The notes: generated by a model from the sequence alone, not told the origin. Counted from the first letter of the stretch, positions 1-12,473 are shown. The stretch is 64,000 bases of DNA from Actinomucor elegans (GCA_026027325.1 JAMSLZ010000003.1:2728001-2792000), one strand, 5' to 3'. Program-made: numbers and translations.

Positions 1-308
1 CTATGAAAACGGTGCACCAAGGTAACGATATTGGTAGGGCAAACTGCTGTCGTCGTTATCCTTTTTCTTTTTTCTTTTTCACAACCATTCATGAAAACAA
101 TAGCTGTACGCATTATGGCGACCAAAAAATAGTTTGGAAATTTGAAAAATATAAGACAAACTACCTCACAGATCCTTTTTCTTTCTTTCTCTTTCTTCGA
201 CACGAAGAGAATCAATATGGATTCTGCAACATATTTTTAGTGCAAAAACCTCAACCAGTTGGAACAATACTCAAGTGAAGATCAATAGCCCTAATCGACC
301 AGCAATTC

Positions 309-437
309 ATGACGCCCTCGCACGATAGCACGGCTTTTTATATGGGCCAATCCATATTTGAATGTTTCGTTTGTATTGTGGTAGGTTATGTGGTGACTAT
401 GACCATCAGTCCATATTACTGCATCAAGCAGAAGTAG
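309..437 (+). other. Short ORF with one predicted membrane helix, possible gene fragment
   Basis: An open frame of 42 codons starts at ATG 309 and ends at TAG 435-437. Residues 13-37 are hydrophobic (MGQSIFECFVCIVVGYVVTM and on) and look like a membrane helix. The start resembles the first helix of auxin-efflux-carrier type membrane proteins, but this is only an impression. A GTAGCG directly at the end could be a splice donor, making this a first exon, but I found no convincing second exon. It may equally be a relic or chance. Confidence 0.2.
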
Positions 438-1414
438 CGTATGCCTCATTGGCCGATCAGAACAAGCGATCCGACAGCACGATATTTATGCTCAAGGTCA
501 CCATCAAGCTGCTCTTGTTTCCCATTGTGTATGACATTCTTTTAAACTTATCTTCGCCTTCACTTTATTAATTCATCACTGTTGACAGCAGGGCCGTGTG
601 CCTCCAGTCACATCTGCTTGCCTCTGTATCCTTTTTTTTGCCATCATTGTTCAAATATGTCATGTAATTGTTTGATCGTGTAATATTTTGACTTGATTGG
701 CTAAAGTTCCAATAGAAATTATTAAACAAAAGACTTTATGAGATGGAGCGAGTCTCCTTGTAACCTTTTTCAAAAATAATGGGAAGTTGTCAAAACATTG
801 GATTTTTTCTAGTCGTATCTAAATCACTGTCAATGATATGCGTATTAGTTGAGCTTTATAAGAACTGCGCTTAAAAGAAGTGTCAGATAAATATAAGAAC
901 AAGAAAAGAACAACAGCTAACGAAAGGACACAGAGTAGTATTAGCTGGTTTTATATAACATGTACTCTAATTCAATAATGTAAAAAAGTATAGCTAAATA
1001 CGACAGATCAAATGAGCTATGACTTATCCGTGATCCAAACTATCTTCACTTCCACCTAATTTTTTCGGAACCAAGAACTCAGAGAATTACAAGGATTCAC
1101 AAGCATCGTGAAGCGTCAGTAGAGCAGCTTCGACTTGTGACGACAGTATTGTGGAATTCAGATCTAGAGGACAAATGTTTCAAAATGCGTAAAGTATCTC
1201 TCATTTTAATCGAATTAATCATTTATAAATTATTTTTTTAAAACTTGTATGTTTTTACAAATGTAAACATTTTTATCCGAAGTATGAAAATATTAAAAAC
1301 TATACACATTTATATACCAACTTAAAAAGTAAAGGTTTATTATGGGCGGCATACGTTTTTTAATGGCGTTTGAAAAAATTGAGATTTGATATTTAATGAT
1401 AGGGGAAAAAACAA
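438..1414. other. Intergenic, no gene seen
   Basis: AT-rich sequence with short ORFs only. The 69-codon frame at 362-571 overlaps the fragment above and has no recognisable features. Nothing else is supported here. Confidence 0.5.
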
Positions 1415-3020
1415 CTAACAGTCTTCACGACGTCCATATACGCACATCAGTTTTTTTACCACATTGATTTTAATTTGCCTGTTTGCGGTTGCCAACGTTT
1501 GATTGATCATGTCCGCTAACGATCCAGCATACTTTCTGCCAAAAGCCAAAATATCTATCTCTTGATTTTTTTCTAAATCCGACTCTAACGCATCTACGAA
1601 ATCGCACAAGACTCGCCATTGCTGAGATTTCTATCATAATAAAATACTTGATTAACTACCAAAAAAAAATAGATACATAAAACTTTATGCTACATCTTTT
1701 AATTACATGTGTTTTGTTTGCATGAAAAAACTGGAGCGCCTCTTGAAATTGTGTTTTTGATATTGAATATTTATTGAGTAGAGAGGCAGCGGCTATTATG
1801 TTGAGGAACCGGGAGCCAATCTTTGGAGCAGCTGTGTCTGACACGCCATAATTTTCATTATGGGGTAAATCACATAGGTTGAATACCGTCGCAGGCATTA
1901 ATGTTTCGTGTGATGCGATCATTTCCATGGATGCACGATAGGGCTTGTATGTGCTTGCATCTCCAAATCCGGAAACCAACTGCCTAAGGCTATTCACGTC
2001 GGGTGGTATCATGTAGTGGGTTGATTGTTCCATAGCCGCTTTGAACTCCTTAATACTTCCTTCAGGATAAAATATTGCTAGTTGACCGTCGCACATATTT
2101 GTTTCTGGGCCGATATTGACGTCGATTGCCAATCCAACACGGGCCGACATAGTCGATAAAATATTCATGTGTCTGCCTCCGATTTTTAGTTTGCGTTTGA
2201 TCATCCCTCCGTCCGACTCCTCACAAATACCAACGAAAATTGATGTGCTGCTAATAGGCATAGACTTCATGGATGTTTCCGAATGAGTATCCGTTGCTTT
2301 TGATCGGCTATATGCCTCGCACGTCAGCAGAAGAACGATCTCGTCTCCACAAGATACCAGAGATCCTGTGTGGAGCTTGGCGACGGCATACAGCAATGAT
2401 GGTGTAAGACGGAAATCGATATTCAAAAGGCGAATCAAATCTTGGTCAGGCTCCAAATAGTTGCAACGGTCCATAAGACCAGGCAAGCTTGATAAACGTA
2501 CATCCTTAAGGACACCAATGGATCGTTGATTTGTTATATTGTTTTGTGATGCTGTTGCAATGATCGATTTTTCTTCTTTGTGGAGCTGGATGATCACATC
2601 TACCGGGAGTGAGCGTGTATCGTCATGGAACGGAAGGTTGGTTGCCAGAAGTTTGACTGTCTTAGTATCGAATAGTCCAGTGACGCGTAGACCCTCTTTA
2701 ACCGCAATGTGTGAAAAATGTAGCGCGACAGGCTCACATCCAAGTCCTGCAGCCAAAAGGCGTGCCTTCTCCGGCTCTTGATCACACAAAGCTCGTTTAG
2801 TTCCTCGGCCAAAATCGAAGTTCTCAAGTTCTTCTCTAAAGGCTCGCTTGTGGCTTCCATTTGTCTCATTGGCCAAGACGGAAACATCTGCATTGTGCTG
2901 TTTTTTCATATGATTTTTGAACGTGTCAATATTGGTACATCGCTGCTTGCATTCAACCAAGGGGCACGTAAAAGAACCGGCAACACATAGAACGCCAAGG
3001 TGGTCTAAAAATGTTGCCAT
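1415..3020 (-). CDS. C2H2 zinc-finger protein of unknown function
   Basis: Two exons: 3020-1707 and 1630-1415, with a 76-nt intron (GTAATT...GATAG) that joins in phase 0 and gives 509 residues from ATG 3020. Residues 19-41 carry C-x4-C-x12-H-x4-H (CPLVEC...HMKKQH), a C2H2 finger. The remaining ~460 residues match no family I recognise, but the frame is long, of high complexity and clearly coding. A second finger (CAVCGEAF...HRRRVH) is encoded just upstream at about 3075-3170, but no clean start or splice joins it to this frame, so the true 5' end is uncertain and may be damaged. A nucleic-acid-binding role is inferred only from the finger. Confidence 0.7.
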
Positions 3021-3052
3021 CAGTATCTCTCACAGACAACAAAACATTTAAT

Positions 3053-3206
3053 AATACTAAAAAAATAAAAAAAAGCTCACATTCGCCAAGGGTAACTTTT
3101 GCTTCAATGACATGAACCCGACGCCGATGCCCTCTCAAAGTTTCAGGTTTATCAAAAGCTTCACCACAGACAGCGCATTGGTTGATGCGATTTTTTTTGG
3201 ATCATT
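3053..3206 (-). pseudogene. Disrupted 5' exon with an extra C2H2 finger
   Basis: On the minus strand one frame reads NRINQCAVCGEAFDKPETLR followed by GHRRRVH, a good C-x2-C-x12-H-x4-H finger. The frame has no ATG and opens after a TGA. Removing one A from an eight-A run near 3183-3190 would place an upstream ATG (about 3206) in frame. At its 3' side the obvious donor GAAT|GTGAGC does not join in phase with the main exon at 3020. Either the 5' end of the zinc-finger gene has decayed, or there are homopolymer errors in the assembly. Confidence 0.4.
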
Positions 3207-3352
3207 AGTAATCGCGTAGCAATTAAGCCAAAGTACGAAGGCCAACAAGCGTTGTTGTCGTAAATTGGTATTTCTCAAAAAAAAAAGCAATGAAAACAAG
3301 GCGTTTGAAGGTTGATTGCAAAAGTAAAGGCAAAAAACACCTGCAAAAACTA

Positions 3353-3907
3353 TTTAAATTCAATCTCAGGCCGTTGCAACGCTTTATATAACTCAAGCTG
3401 GTGCTCGTTGTAACGCCATATATAATTCAAGCTGGTGCTCGTTGCAACGCTCTATATAACTCAAGCTGGCACTCGTTGCAACGCTTTGTTCAATTCAATT
3501 TCAGACTCATTGCAACGCCTCGTATAACTCAAGCTGGCACTCGTTGCAACGCTTTATATAATTCAAGCTGATACTCGTTGCAACGCTCTATATAACTCAA
3601 GCTGGCACCCGTTGCAACGCTTTGTTCGATTCGATCTCAGGCTCGTTGCAACGCTTTATTCAATTCAATCTCAGGCTCGTTGCAACGCCTTGTATAACTC
3701 AGGCTGGAACCCGCTGCAATTCTTTATTCAATTCAACCTCAGATTCGTTGCAACGCCTTATATAACTTAAGCTGGCACTTGTTGCAACGCTTTATAACTC
3801 AAGCTGGCACCCGTTGCAACGCTTTGTTCGATTCAATCTCAGGCTCGTTGCAACACTTTATTCAATTCAACCTCAGATTCGTTGCAACGCCTTATATAAC
3901 TCAAGAA
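3353..3907. repeat. 34-bp minisatellite, about 16 copies in two interleaved subtypes
   Basis: The unit begins CTCGTTGCAACGC and has a 34-bp period. Two versions of the second half occur: type A (TATATAACTCAAGCTGGCA) and type B (TTATTCAATTCAATCTCAGG). After a leading type B half copy the order is A A A B A A A B B A B A A B B A. One unit near 3778 is 32 bp. The array lies upstream of the zinc-finger gene, whose remnant 5' exon ends about 150 bp away. No ORF crosses it. Confidence 0.9.
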
Positions 3908-4829
3908 TAGTTTAATAAGAACACTTTTTTTAAAAAAAAATTAGAAGAATGGATTATATTAGAGGCGTACTCACTGTTTCTTAGAATATGCGTTTATCGT
4001 TCTTTTCTGTATTTTTGTATATAAAGCCTGATTGTTTATTGTAAAATAAAATGAATATAGGTCATACCATAATTCCAATTGAGAAGAAGGAAATTTCAAG
4101 AGTGAAGTAATCCGTTCCTAGTTACTTGGTGCTATATTAATATACCTAGCACTTTTTCCAGCCAAGATAAATATCTGTATCATTCGCTAGTTGAGTAAAA
4201 GTATGTATATTAATAGTACCAATCAGACCTCTTACAAGATCCTTGAATCATTTTGTTAGGATCAAAATAATAATGCGCGACGCTGCGTTCTTAATTAGTT
4301 AAGGTGTGATACATGCCGCCAAGGCTGCTCGCTCCTGGAATGTATGTACAATTAGATGACAATTAGGCAGCTTAAGTAAGCTGAAGAACTATTTGTTTTA
4401 AACCTTTCTGATCTGTAGATCTAAGAATTACAATTCACCATAATCTTAATTCAATAATAGGGTAATATAATCGAGAAATAATTTTTTTTATTTTTTTTAC
4501 CTGGTAACCCGCGCAACTTTTATATGAAACCCCGAGAGCTATGTTTCGCCAGATTTTACAATGATGACTACTAATAATAGTATTGATACACTTCTAATTG
4601 CAATTGCACTTTGCTATTATCCGGGTACAAGATAAGCTTGGCAAAAAAAGACTATTAAAAGGCATTGGTTATAAAGAATATACCAACTCGTATTTACCTT
4701 TGTAATTGTTTTTTGACAAGGCTAAGTTTTTTTATTTAATATTCCAAAACCGTTTCTTTTCTTTCTATAGCCTATTTGTACTCTTTTCTTTTATTTTACT
4801 TTTTTATTCATATCAACACAGTGATTAGC
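3908..4829. other. Intergenic, upstream region of the C2-domain gene
   Basis: AT-rich, with T-rich tracts at about 4480-4500 and 4740-4810 just before the next start codon. The latter is typical of a fungal promoter and 5' leader. No gene or recognisable repeat seen. Confidence 0.5.
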
Positions 4830-6243
4830 ATGTCTCGAGGACCGCTTATAGGCGAGTTGGTAGTAGTTGCGCTAAAAGCTGTAAGTGATAATACCGAATC
4901 TTGACGTGTTTCTTGAGATTTATACAGTAATTAACCTCCATTTGCTTCAAAATGTAGGAAAAGCTACAGCATCAGGTACAAATGTTTGATTACTGATTAC
5001 TGAGCTTTATTGACAAGACAGATACTAGGCACCCATGACCCAAGACCCATTTTGTGTATTTCGAATAGGTGACTTTGCAAAAAGAACAAAGGTAGACCAA
5101 GGTGGAGGACAGTATCCAATATGGGATGATCAGGTTAGATAATCAATATAATGATTATTTAATGTATTAATGAATTAATATAGGTAAATATACCTGTAAT
5201 GGCTGGATATCACCAATTGAATATACAAATCTTCAATAAAGATACAAACCCAAACAACTTGATGGCTGAGGGCGTTGTGGATTTAACAAAGGTCTTGAGA
5301 GAAAAAGAACATGATGGTTATTTCCCTCTGACCTTTAGAGGAAGGCCAGGAACTGGTGTTATCTATCTAGAGTTGACCTTTTATTCAGCAGTATGTCACA
5401 AATACGCGTCAGATAGCTATATCATTAACTTTTTTTTCTATAGCAAAACGCTGCTGCTACATCTCAGCAGCAAGTAAGGTACCAATATCCTCCAGGCCAT
5501 GTTCCTGGTGGTAACTTCCCCCCTCCTCCTCCACAGCAGCAGTATCCTAGACCTCCACCACCTCAAATGTATCCACAAGGACCTTCACCACCTCAAATGC
5601 ACCCTCAGAGGCCTTCACCGCCTCAAATGCACCCTCAGAGACCTTCACCGCCTCAAATGCGTCCTCAAGGACCTCCTTCTCACATGCAGCAGAATAGACC
5701 TCCACCCTTGCATATGCAGCAACATCCACCAACTCAACAGAGACCTCAGATGTATCCACAGCAGCAAAGACCTCTACCTCAAACGCCTATTCAGCATGGA
5801 CCGTCGCCTTTTCAACCCCATCATTCGCCTTATCCTCCTCCATCTCAACCTAGACTATCTCAACCGATAGGTACTACACAGCTATGTTCTCCAGTAATGC
5901 CTTCACCACAACCTTTGTTATCTGCACCTTACAATCCAGTCCCCTCTCCAGCTCAAAGGCCTACAAATTGTAAGTTTTATCAAAGTAACATTATTGTTTC
6001 CATGCTAAAAAAAAGCCTTGTTTAATAGTACCTTACCCGCCGCCTAATAATTCACAAAGACAATCTTATCCTGCATCGCCTTATCCACCACCACCATCTG
6101 GTGGATTCCATGGTCCACCACCATTACCACAACAACAGCAGAGCCATTATCCACCTGAACCACCAACTCATATATTAAGACCCATGGCGCCTGGTGGTTT
6201 TAGTGCTGCTAGTCGACCGAATAATAATTATCCGCCTTATTAA
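4830..6243 (+). CDS. C2-domain protein with a proline/glutamine-rich tail (Fic1/Inn1-like)
   Basis: Six exons: 4830-4880, 4958-4975, 5029-5133, 5184-5390, 5444-5969, 6029-6243; 373 residues. The start MSRGPLIGELVVVALKA is the classic opening of fungal Fic1/Inn1-type C2 proteins, followed by DPFCVFRIGDFAKRTKV and a GGGQYPIWDDQ segment typical of C2 strands 3-4. The C2 domain covers about residues 1-125. The rest is almost wholly Pro, Gln, His and Met, including about four copies of a ten-residue repeat PQMHPQRPSP encoded by a 30-bp tandem repeat at 5561-5680. Family members act at the cytokinetic ring, where the proline-rich tail binds SH3 proteins. That role is inferred from domain layout. 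AATAAA at 6318 may serve polyadenylation. Confidence 0.85.
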
Positions 6244-6695
6244 ACCCTGTGTAGTTTCATCGAATCAAAATGGACTCGCTGATCGTTCACTATCAAGTAA
6301 CTTGTAAAGTAATAATTAATAAAGACACACTTTAATATAATGAGTATAGTGAAGAGCAAATTGGAACTAGATCAAGTACATATTATATGAAAACTTTAAC
6401 CAAGAGTGAGTAGATTCTTGAGTAATGCAATCATGAAAGATACAAAAGAAAGAATGCGTACCATGCATACATATGCCCTGAACATAAGGTGTAACTTTTT
6501 CTATAATACTAATTCAACCAATCAGCATATATTAAAATCGTGCCTCTTCGAATAACCTTAATCATCAGTGATCCTTTCAAAACTCGGATGAACTTTATAA
6601 TATTCACATGGAAAAAGTATCAAACTCGAGATTATTAGGCTGTTTTTTCTCACCGTATTTCTTGCTTACTTCTTTGCTCACTTTCATTCAAACTA
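6244..6695. other. Intergenic between C2-domain gene and carnitine acetyltransferase
   Basis: 452 bp holding the 3' flank of the C2 gene and the promoter of the next gene, with a T-rich stretch just before the start. No other feature seen. Confidence 0.5.
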
Positions 6696-9005
6696 ATGTC
6701 AGTCTATAAGCATCTCTTACGACGGTAAATGGCTTTATAGCATATTAGCAGAGAGTTTCAGTTACTAAACGCGTCTTTTAGCACTTGCGCTCAACGAGCC
6801 TATACCACCACCGCCGCGCCTGCTACCTTTTCCAACCAGTCAAAGCTACCTCGACTTCCTATTCCCGATCTCGAGCTCACTGCTGCGCGTTACAAACGCA
6901 GTCTGTTACCTTTACTATCGGCCGAGGAACACGCCAACGTAAGCAAGAAAGTCGACCAATTCTTTGGCAAAAATGGCCTCGCACAAACACTTCAAAAGCG
7001 TTTGCACATCTTGGACGACCAGGAAACTGCTTTAGGATTAAACTGGCTGGATCGCCTTTGGTTACAAAAAGGATACCTCGAGTATCGTATTCCAACCTTG
7101 ATCAATGTCAACTGGTGGAACCAATTCCGCGATCCTATTACTGGCCTTGGACAAGGCGCTCCTGATGGCCAGGTGACTGACTTTCAGCTTGAACGATCTG
7201 CTGGTATGATTGCTGGATTGATTGATTACTCGAACCGCGTGAACAAGTAAAAAGCACATAGTAGTGTCTGTAAGTGAATCTATACTTATTTTTTTTATTA
7301 TTATTATTTGTGTATAGTGAGCAAATTCCTCCAGATGTGTCTCGTTCAGGCCCCTTTTGTATGCATCAATTGAAAAATATGTTTGGTACCAGTCGTATTG
7401 CTGCTTCTGGTTCAGACAAGGTAGTAACTCAATGGCCTTGTTTAACAAAGCATATCAATGTCATTTATAAAGATCAAATCTTTTCGGTTCAAGTTATTGG
7501 CCCTAATGGTGAAACTGTACCTGTTAAACAATTAAAAGTGTAAGTTGGTTATAAGGAAAAAAAAAGAGAACCATATAATTATTCACCATTACAAAAAATC
7601 AGTCAATTGCGCCATGTAGTGGATCAAGTTGAACAAACACCTATTGAGCAGCGTCAGGCTCCTGTTGGTTTATTAACTACTGAGCATCGAGACACTTGGG
7701 GTCCTGTAAGTTAGATCGTTGATAGCTAGGTATTTGACTTACATATAAACGATTAGATCCGTGAAGAAATGGAAAAACAGCCCGTTAATGCTAAAGCACT
7801 CAAGAATATTGATGATTCCATCTTTGTTTTTTGCTTGGATGACTATAGCTCACCTACTGACATTGACTTATCCCATCGCAACATCTTCCATGGTAGAAAT
7901 GGCAAGAATAGATGGTTCGATAAAGCATTGCAGTTTATTGTTGAGAACAACGGTCGTGCTGGTATCAACGGCGAGGTATGTTTCTATATAATTGCATAAT
8001 TCATTGTTTTTGTAACTATTTGCCTAATAGCATTCACCTGCTGATGCTGTGATTCCTTCGCGAATTGTAGATGATGTGTTGATGCGGTAAGTTATTGCTT
8101 TTCATTATGACCCGTCTGATGGCTTATATTCTACTTGTAGTGAACCCATTCAAGATACTATGTCAGCAGCTGCCATTTCTAACCTTGAGAAGCCTAAATT
8201 GTTAACTTGGGAAGTTAATAGTAACTTGGGTGATGCTATTCGTACCGCTGAAACCAATGCGTCCAAATTGATTGATGATTTGGACAGCGTCTTGCTCCAC
8301 TATCACGAGTATGGTTCCAGCTTTATGAAACAAGCCAAGGTCAGCCCTGATGGATGGCTCCAGATGGTCTATCAACTGGCTTATTACAGACATTATGGCA
8401 AGTCATGTCCTACCTATGAATCTGCATCTACTCGCAAGTTCATCGCTGGTCGTACTGAGACTGTTCGTTCTTGTTCGGTCGAGACAGTGGCTTTCACTAA
8501 AGCTTGGGAAGACAGAGATGTCAAGGTAAATAACGAAATATTCTGTTCTAGTCATTATCAAAGCTACTCACGTTGAATATTCCAGATGTCTGATAAATTG
8601 GGCCTGTTTGAGAAAGCCATTGAAGCTCATTTAGAATACATGAAAGCAGCTAGTAACGGACATGGTGTTGATCGTCATTTATTAGGTCTTCGCTGCCAAA
8701 TGACACCCGAAGAGGCTGCTTCTGATGCTGCTGCTATATATCAAGACCCTTCTTATTGGGGATCTCAATATTGGCTCTTGTCCACTTCCAATACCTCACC
8801 TGGTGATTTAGCTTGGGGTGGTTTCGGTGCCGTTGTTCCTGAAGGCTATGGTATCAATTACGCCATCGGCAAAGAACGTGTGCGTATGAGTGTCACTTCT
8901 TGGAACCATTACAAGGAAACAGATTCTTCTTCATTTAGAAAAACTATTCGTGGTGTTCTTGATGAGTTCGGAGAAGTAGCTGAAAGATATCTAGTCAAAA
9001 AATAA
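6696..9005 (+). CDS. Carnitine O-acetyltransferase, probably mitochondrial
   Basis: Eight exons: 6696-6724, 6782-7246, 7318-7539, 7603-7705, 7757-7975, 8031-8086, 8141-8525, 8586-9005; 632 residues, normal for the choline/carnitine acyltransferase family. The start LPRLPIPDLELTAARY is the family signature. The catalytic histidine is in EHSPADAV, split by an intron just before the His codon. Further family blocks are CHEYGSSFMKQ-like (HYHEYGSSFMKQAKVSPDGW) and TYESASTRKFIAGRTE. Residues 1-30 (MSVYKHLLRRTCAQRAYTTT) are basic and hydroxylated without acids, a likely mitochondrial presequence. The C-terminus YLVKK is not a PTS1, so a peroxisomal form would need another start or isoform. The enzyme moves acetyl units between CoA and carnitine for acetate and fatty-acid carbon use. 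Confidence 0.93.
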
Positions 9006-10770
9006 ACTCCTATAATATCTTTTCATTCAGCATGAGTCTATTGATCAGTACACAGCCAGAAAAAATAGGCCATGCATTGAAAGCTCATTGTTTCACTTAA
9101 TGCCAAACTCTAACATAGATGTTATTATGATATATTTTTTGTTAAAAAAAGTTAATTACCTTCTTTGATGGAATGGTTACCAAGTCTGAACCAGGAGGGC
9201 TTGAGATTCCACTTTTGATAAGATACTGTTTTAACTAGATTCACACTTCATGACTACATCATAATATTTACCATTTCATTTCAAAGAAAGCTATACAGCA
9301 TGTATACACTGTCATATGTGAGTGTGAAAGTAAAGTATAATTGCTGCTTCAAAGGGCTTTCGTTCATGGTATTGTATTTTTTTTTTTGAACCATAAGAGA
9401 GTAAACTAAGATGTCCAAGTATTCGATTGTTTTAGCTTGGGCTCTGGAACTTCACAACAGACGAGGAAATCATATAAAGACGAAAAAGTCAGCACTTCTA
9501 AATCTAATATCACTCATATGCCTAAAGGGGCTATTGACGCAGTTACTCTATACGTACTAGTAAGCGTTTGAAATTCGAATTAATGTTTTATATTTCCTTA
9601 AATGTCATGTAGTTGTACCCTTGATTTTTGACTAACATCGACTCATCAACAAGTAGATTTTCTTTACAGTTTGGATTCATTAAATTCAGCATTATACTTT
9701 CAAAAGCACATATCTTTCTTTGTAAACCTAAGGTTGTTTGCCTTCTCCATACTCTACAAGGCCATAACCTTCTTTGTACACCTCAAATGTATTGTCTTAT
9801 TCGTCTTGTTCAAAAGCGCTTCATCATATTCATACTCTTCCATAATTTTTTTTTTTTCGTATTTGACAATCACCCCAAATCTAATTAATAAATTGTAAGA
9901 ATGGCAATATACTGTTTTCAAAGTGTGCGTAAAATTCAAGTTTATCTACCTATGTGAGCTGAAAAAAATATCCATTCATGGCAGGAAAACTGGTTCAGAA
10001 CTTTTAGAATCACCCCATTTTACGTTACTTTGCAATAATACGATATTTCTTAAATATTTTTGGATAGCATATAAGACAAAAAAAAAAGGTCTTTGAAATA
10101 AACAAAGGTTCATAACCGTATACCATCGTAAGCAAGCGTTAGACACTATAAGTAAAAATTCAGGAACGCGAAATTCATTAGTGCGACATTTATTTAAATT
10201 TTACCGTATGCTCCATTGTTCCATTCTGATCAATACGTCTAAATTGATAATGACTTTTAAACCATTTAATATGACGTTTAACGGATATTCTAAATAAAAG
10301 AGTTCTTCCTTATCGACCAATAGCTAAATAAGCTAAACATTTAATTTTTAGAAAATATATGATATAAAACAAATTTTGTCGAATGAGCAAAAGTGTAAAG
10401 TTCAGAAAAAGTGAGAATCCTTGTATATTTTCAGAGAGAATTAAGATTCGAGTTTAGTCGAGTCGCTATATACTCCTCATTAGGTTCACTTGAAGTGAGT
10501 TTATATCTAATCCTATTTTATAAATCAATATAATCAAATCAAAGGGTTAGATGGCTCCGACTATATATTAATTTTACTTTTTGGTGTATTTTTTTTTATA
10601 GTGTTACGAAGTATTTATATCCCAAACTATAGGCTCTCAGCATACAAGTTATATTAACAATATAATGTACGAGATTGTGATCGTTGTCTATTGTACATTT
10701 ATTTTTTAATTCTGAGTGTAAAAATCACAGCATTTATAGAATTGGCAAAGCACTGTTTGACGCAGTGGAT

Positions 10771-10800
10771 TTCAGCTGATCCCGGTCAAACGTTGCATAT
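10771..10800 (-). repeat. Dispersed GATGYGACATT element, copy
   Basis: Minus-strand reading ATATGCAACGTTTGACCGGG then ATCAGCTG matches the family consensus over about 28 positions with several mismatches. Confidence 0.5.
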
Positions 10801-11534
10801 GATAAGCTGTATATATACAGAATGAGATGGTTTACCTGAAAAGTTATTAATCTTCCTCGGAGAAGCAACTAGATGTTCACATTCGTTGATTTACAGCATA
10901 CAATAGCTTTATATTGTAGGGAGATATCTGCTTCGTTTTTATTTAAATATATAGACTACATGAAGTATATGTTATTTACATTCGATCAATCATGTATGGT
11001 ATTTTCATTGTAATGCTTCTACGCAAAGAGTCTGAAAGTTGTAGTATCTCATTCTTAAGTACATATTAATTGTCACAGGTGACATTAAAGTAGATTAGTC
11101 AGGAAATACAGAGCTGTCAAAAATACGGACTTCAGAGAGCAAAATTATAAACTCTGATTTTACATTATTTTTGTTGGTAGCAAATAAATACGGCATTCGC
11201 CAGACATAATCTTTTCATAACACAAATTTTATATACTAGAGAGTATCTAAAGGTAAATCTTCATTTTTATTTCATGCTTTATATCGGATTCTCGAGTTGT
11301 TAGGTCGCATATCTATAAAAAAAATACGATAAAACACGCTTATTGGAATGTATGATAAGCATCTTGAGCGCTGATGCATATCTATCATTGTATATAACCT
11401 TATATTATTGAGAAATCAATTGAGCTTTGTTGTAATTAAAATTGCTCTATTTTTTTTCCCTGATACCTTGAAGCATTTGCGAAACAGTCGCTACTTAGGA
11501 GTGAAACGATAAAAAGTGTAGCAACATCTCTGGA

Positions 11535-11738
11535 TTGTGTGTCGTCACCCTTGAACAGGTACTACAGATATATCAATTGCAGAGCCATAAATTGTTACTG
11601 AATGTCAACGAGACTAAGACCACTATATTTTATTCAAAACAGACTGCATCTCAAGAAGGTATACAGATAAAAGGTAAGCCCAGAAACAAGAATTGTAACA
11701 CAAAGTTTATATCAAACTCCATGCTTGCAAGCCGATAA
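11535..11738 (+). pseudogene. Possible reverse-transcriptase relic
   Basis: A 67-codon frame contains LLLNVNETKTTIFYSKQ, which resembles the segment after the catalytic YADD box in LINE-type reverse transcriptases (a leucine/asparagine-rich stretch, then K-T and a hydrophobic strand). No YADD motif, endonuclease or further frame is present around it, so if real it is a small decayed fragment. Confidence 0.22.
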
Positions 11739-12219
11739 ACAAGTAGCATAAGAAAAGATTTCTTTTCTCTAGTGTCTTCTAGTAAGATTTCATGTTGAAA
11801 TGATTATGGATGCATTTTGAATCGCAACATATAATTTTTTTTTTGTTGCTGTACCATAGAATGCAACACCTGTTGTAGCTCTCTGCATTTAATATATTCC
11901 GTAATTTGACAAGTAATGACTCACGGTAAATCAAATATTTTTAACCCTGAATGAACATCCCCTATACTTTGAATGTTAGATGCTCCCTCAGTTGACTTCA
12001 TAGTGTGGACCGGTTTTTGACGACATCAAAGACAGGATTTAGCTTCTTGTAATTAAAGATAGAATATACTCTCATAAAGCGAGAGGACAAAGCGATTATT
12101 TACCGATAGGATATAATATTGAAAATAAAAGGGTACGCTTCATTTATTGCAATTAAAGCATTACAATAGATATGAAATTTCATTAAATATAACAATTCAT
12201 TTTAAGCATGGATCACTCA

Positions 12220-12251
12220 TTAGATGCAGCTTTTGAACGAGATCAGTCAAG
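12220..12251 (+). repeat. Dispersed GATGYGACATT element, copy
   Basis: TTAGATGCAGCTTTTGAACG followed by AGATCAGTCAAG matches the consensus, with the GACATT part degraded. Confidence 0.5.
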
Positions 12252-12473
12252 TTTTCGTGTGTTGATTAGTGTCAACTAAGTCTTTAAAAAATTAACCTTT
12301 TTTGTTTATTTCAGAAACGGCCCAACAACGTAGTTTAATTACATAAAAAGGTTATTTTCATGCAAATATATGAAAGCTTTACTAGGCAAGAATGAACAAA
12401 GGAAATGGCGTGCAAAAAAAAAAAGTAAGGTATCTTGAAGGATTTACTATTAAGTGAAATGGAGGGATATATA

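Larger units (their letters stand above)
9006..12473. other. Long gene-poor gap
   Basis: About 3.5 kb of AT-rich DNA with frequent stops in all frames. It contains copies of the dispersed GATGYGACATT motif (10771-10800 minus, 12220-12251 plus, and a weak one near 11075) and a short reverse-transcriptase-like frame at 11535-11738. No intact gene seen. Confidence 0.6.

Noticed and set aside
3353..3907. CRISPR-like array
   Set aside because: The units are contiguous 34-bp repeats without unique spacers, and the genome is eukaryotic; it is a minisatellite.
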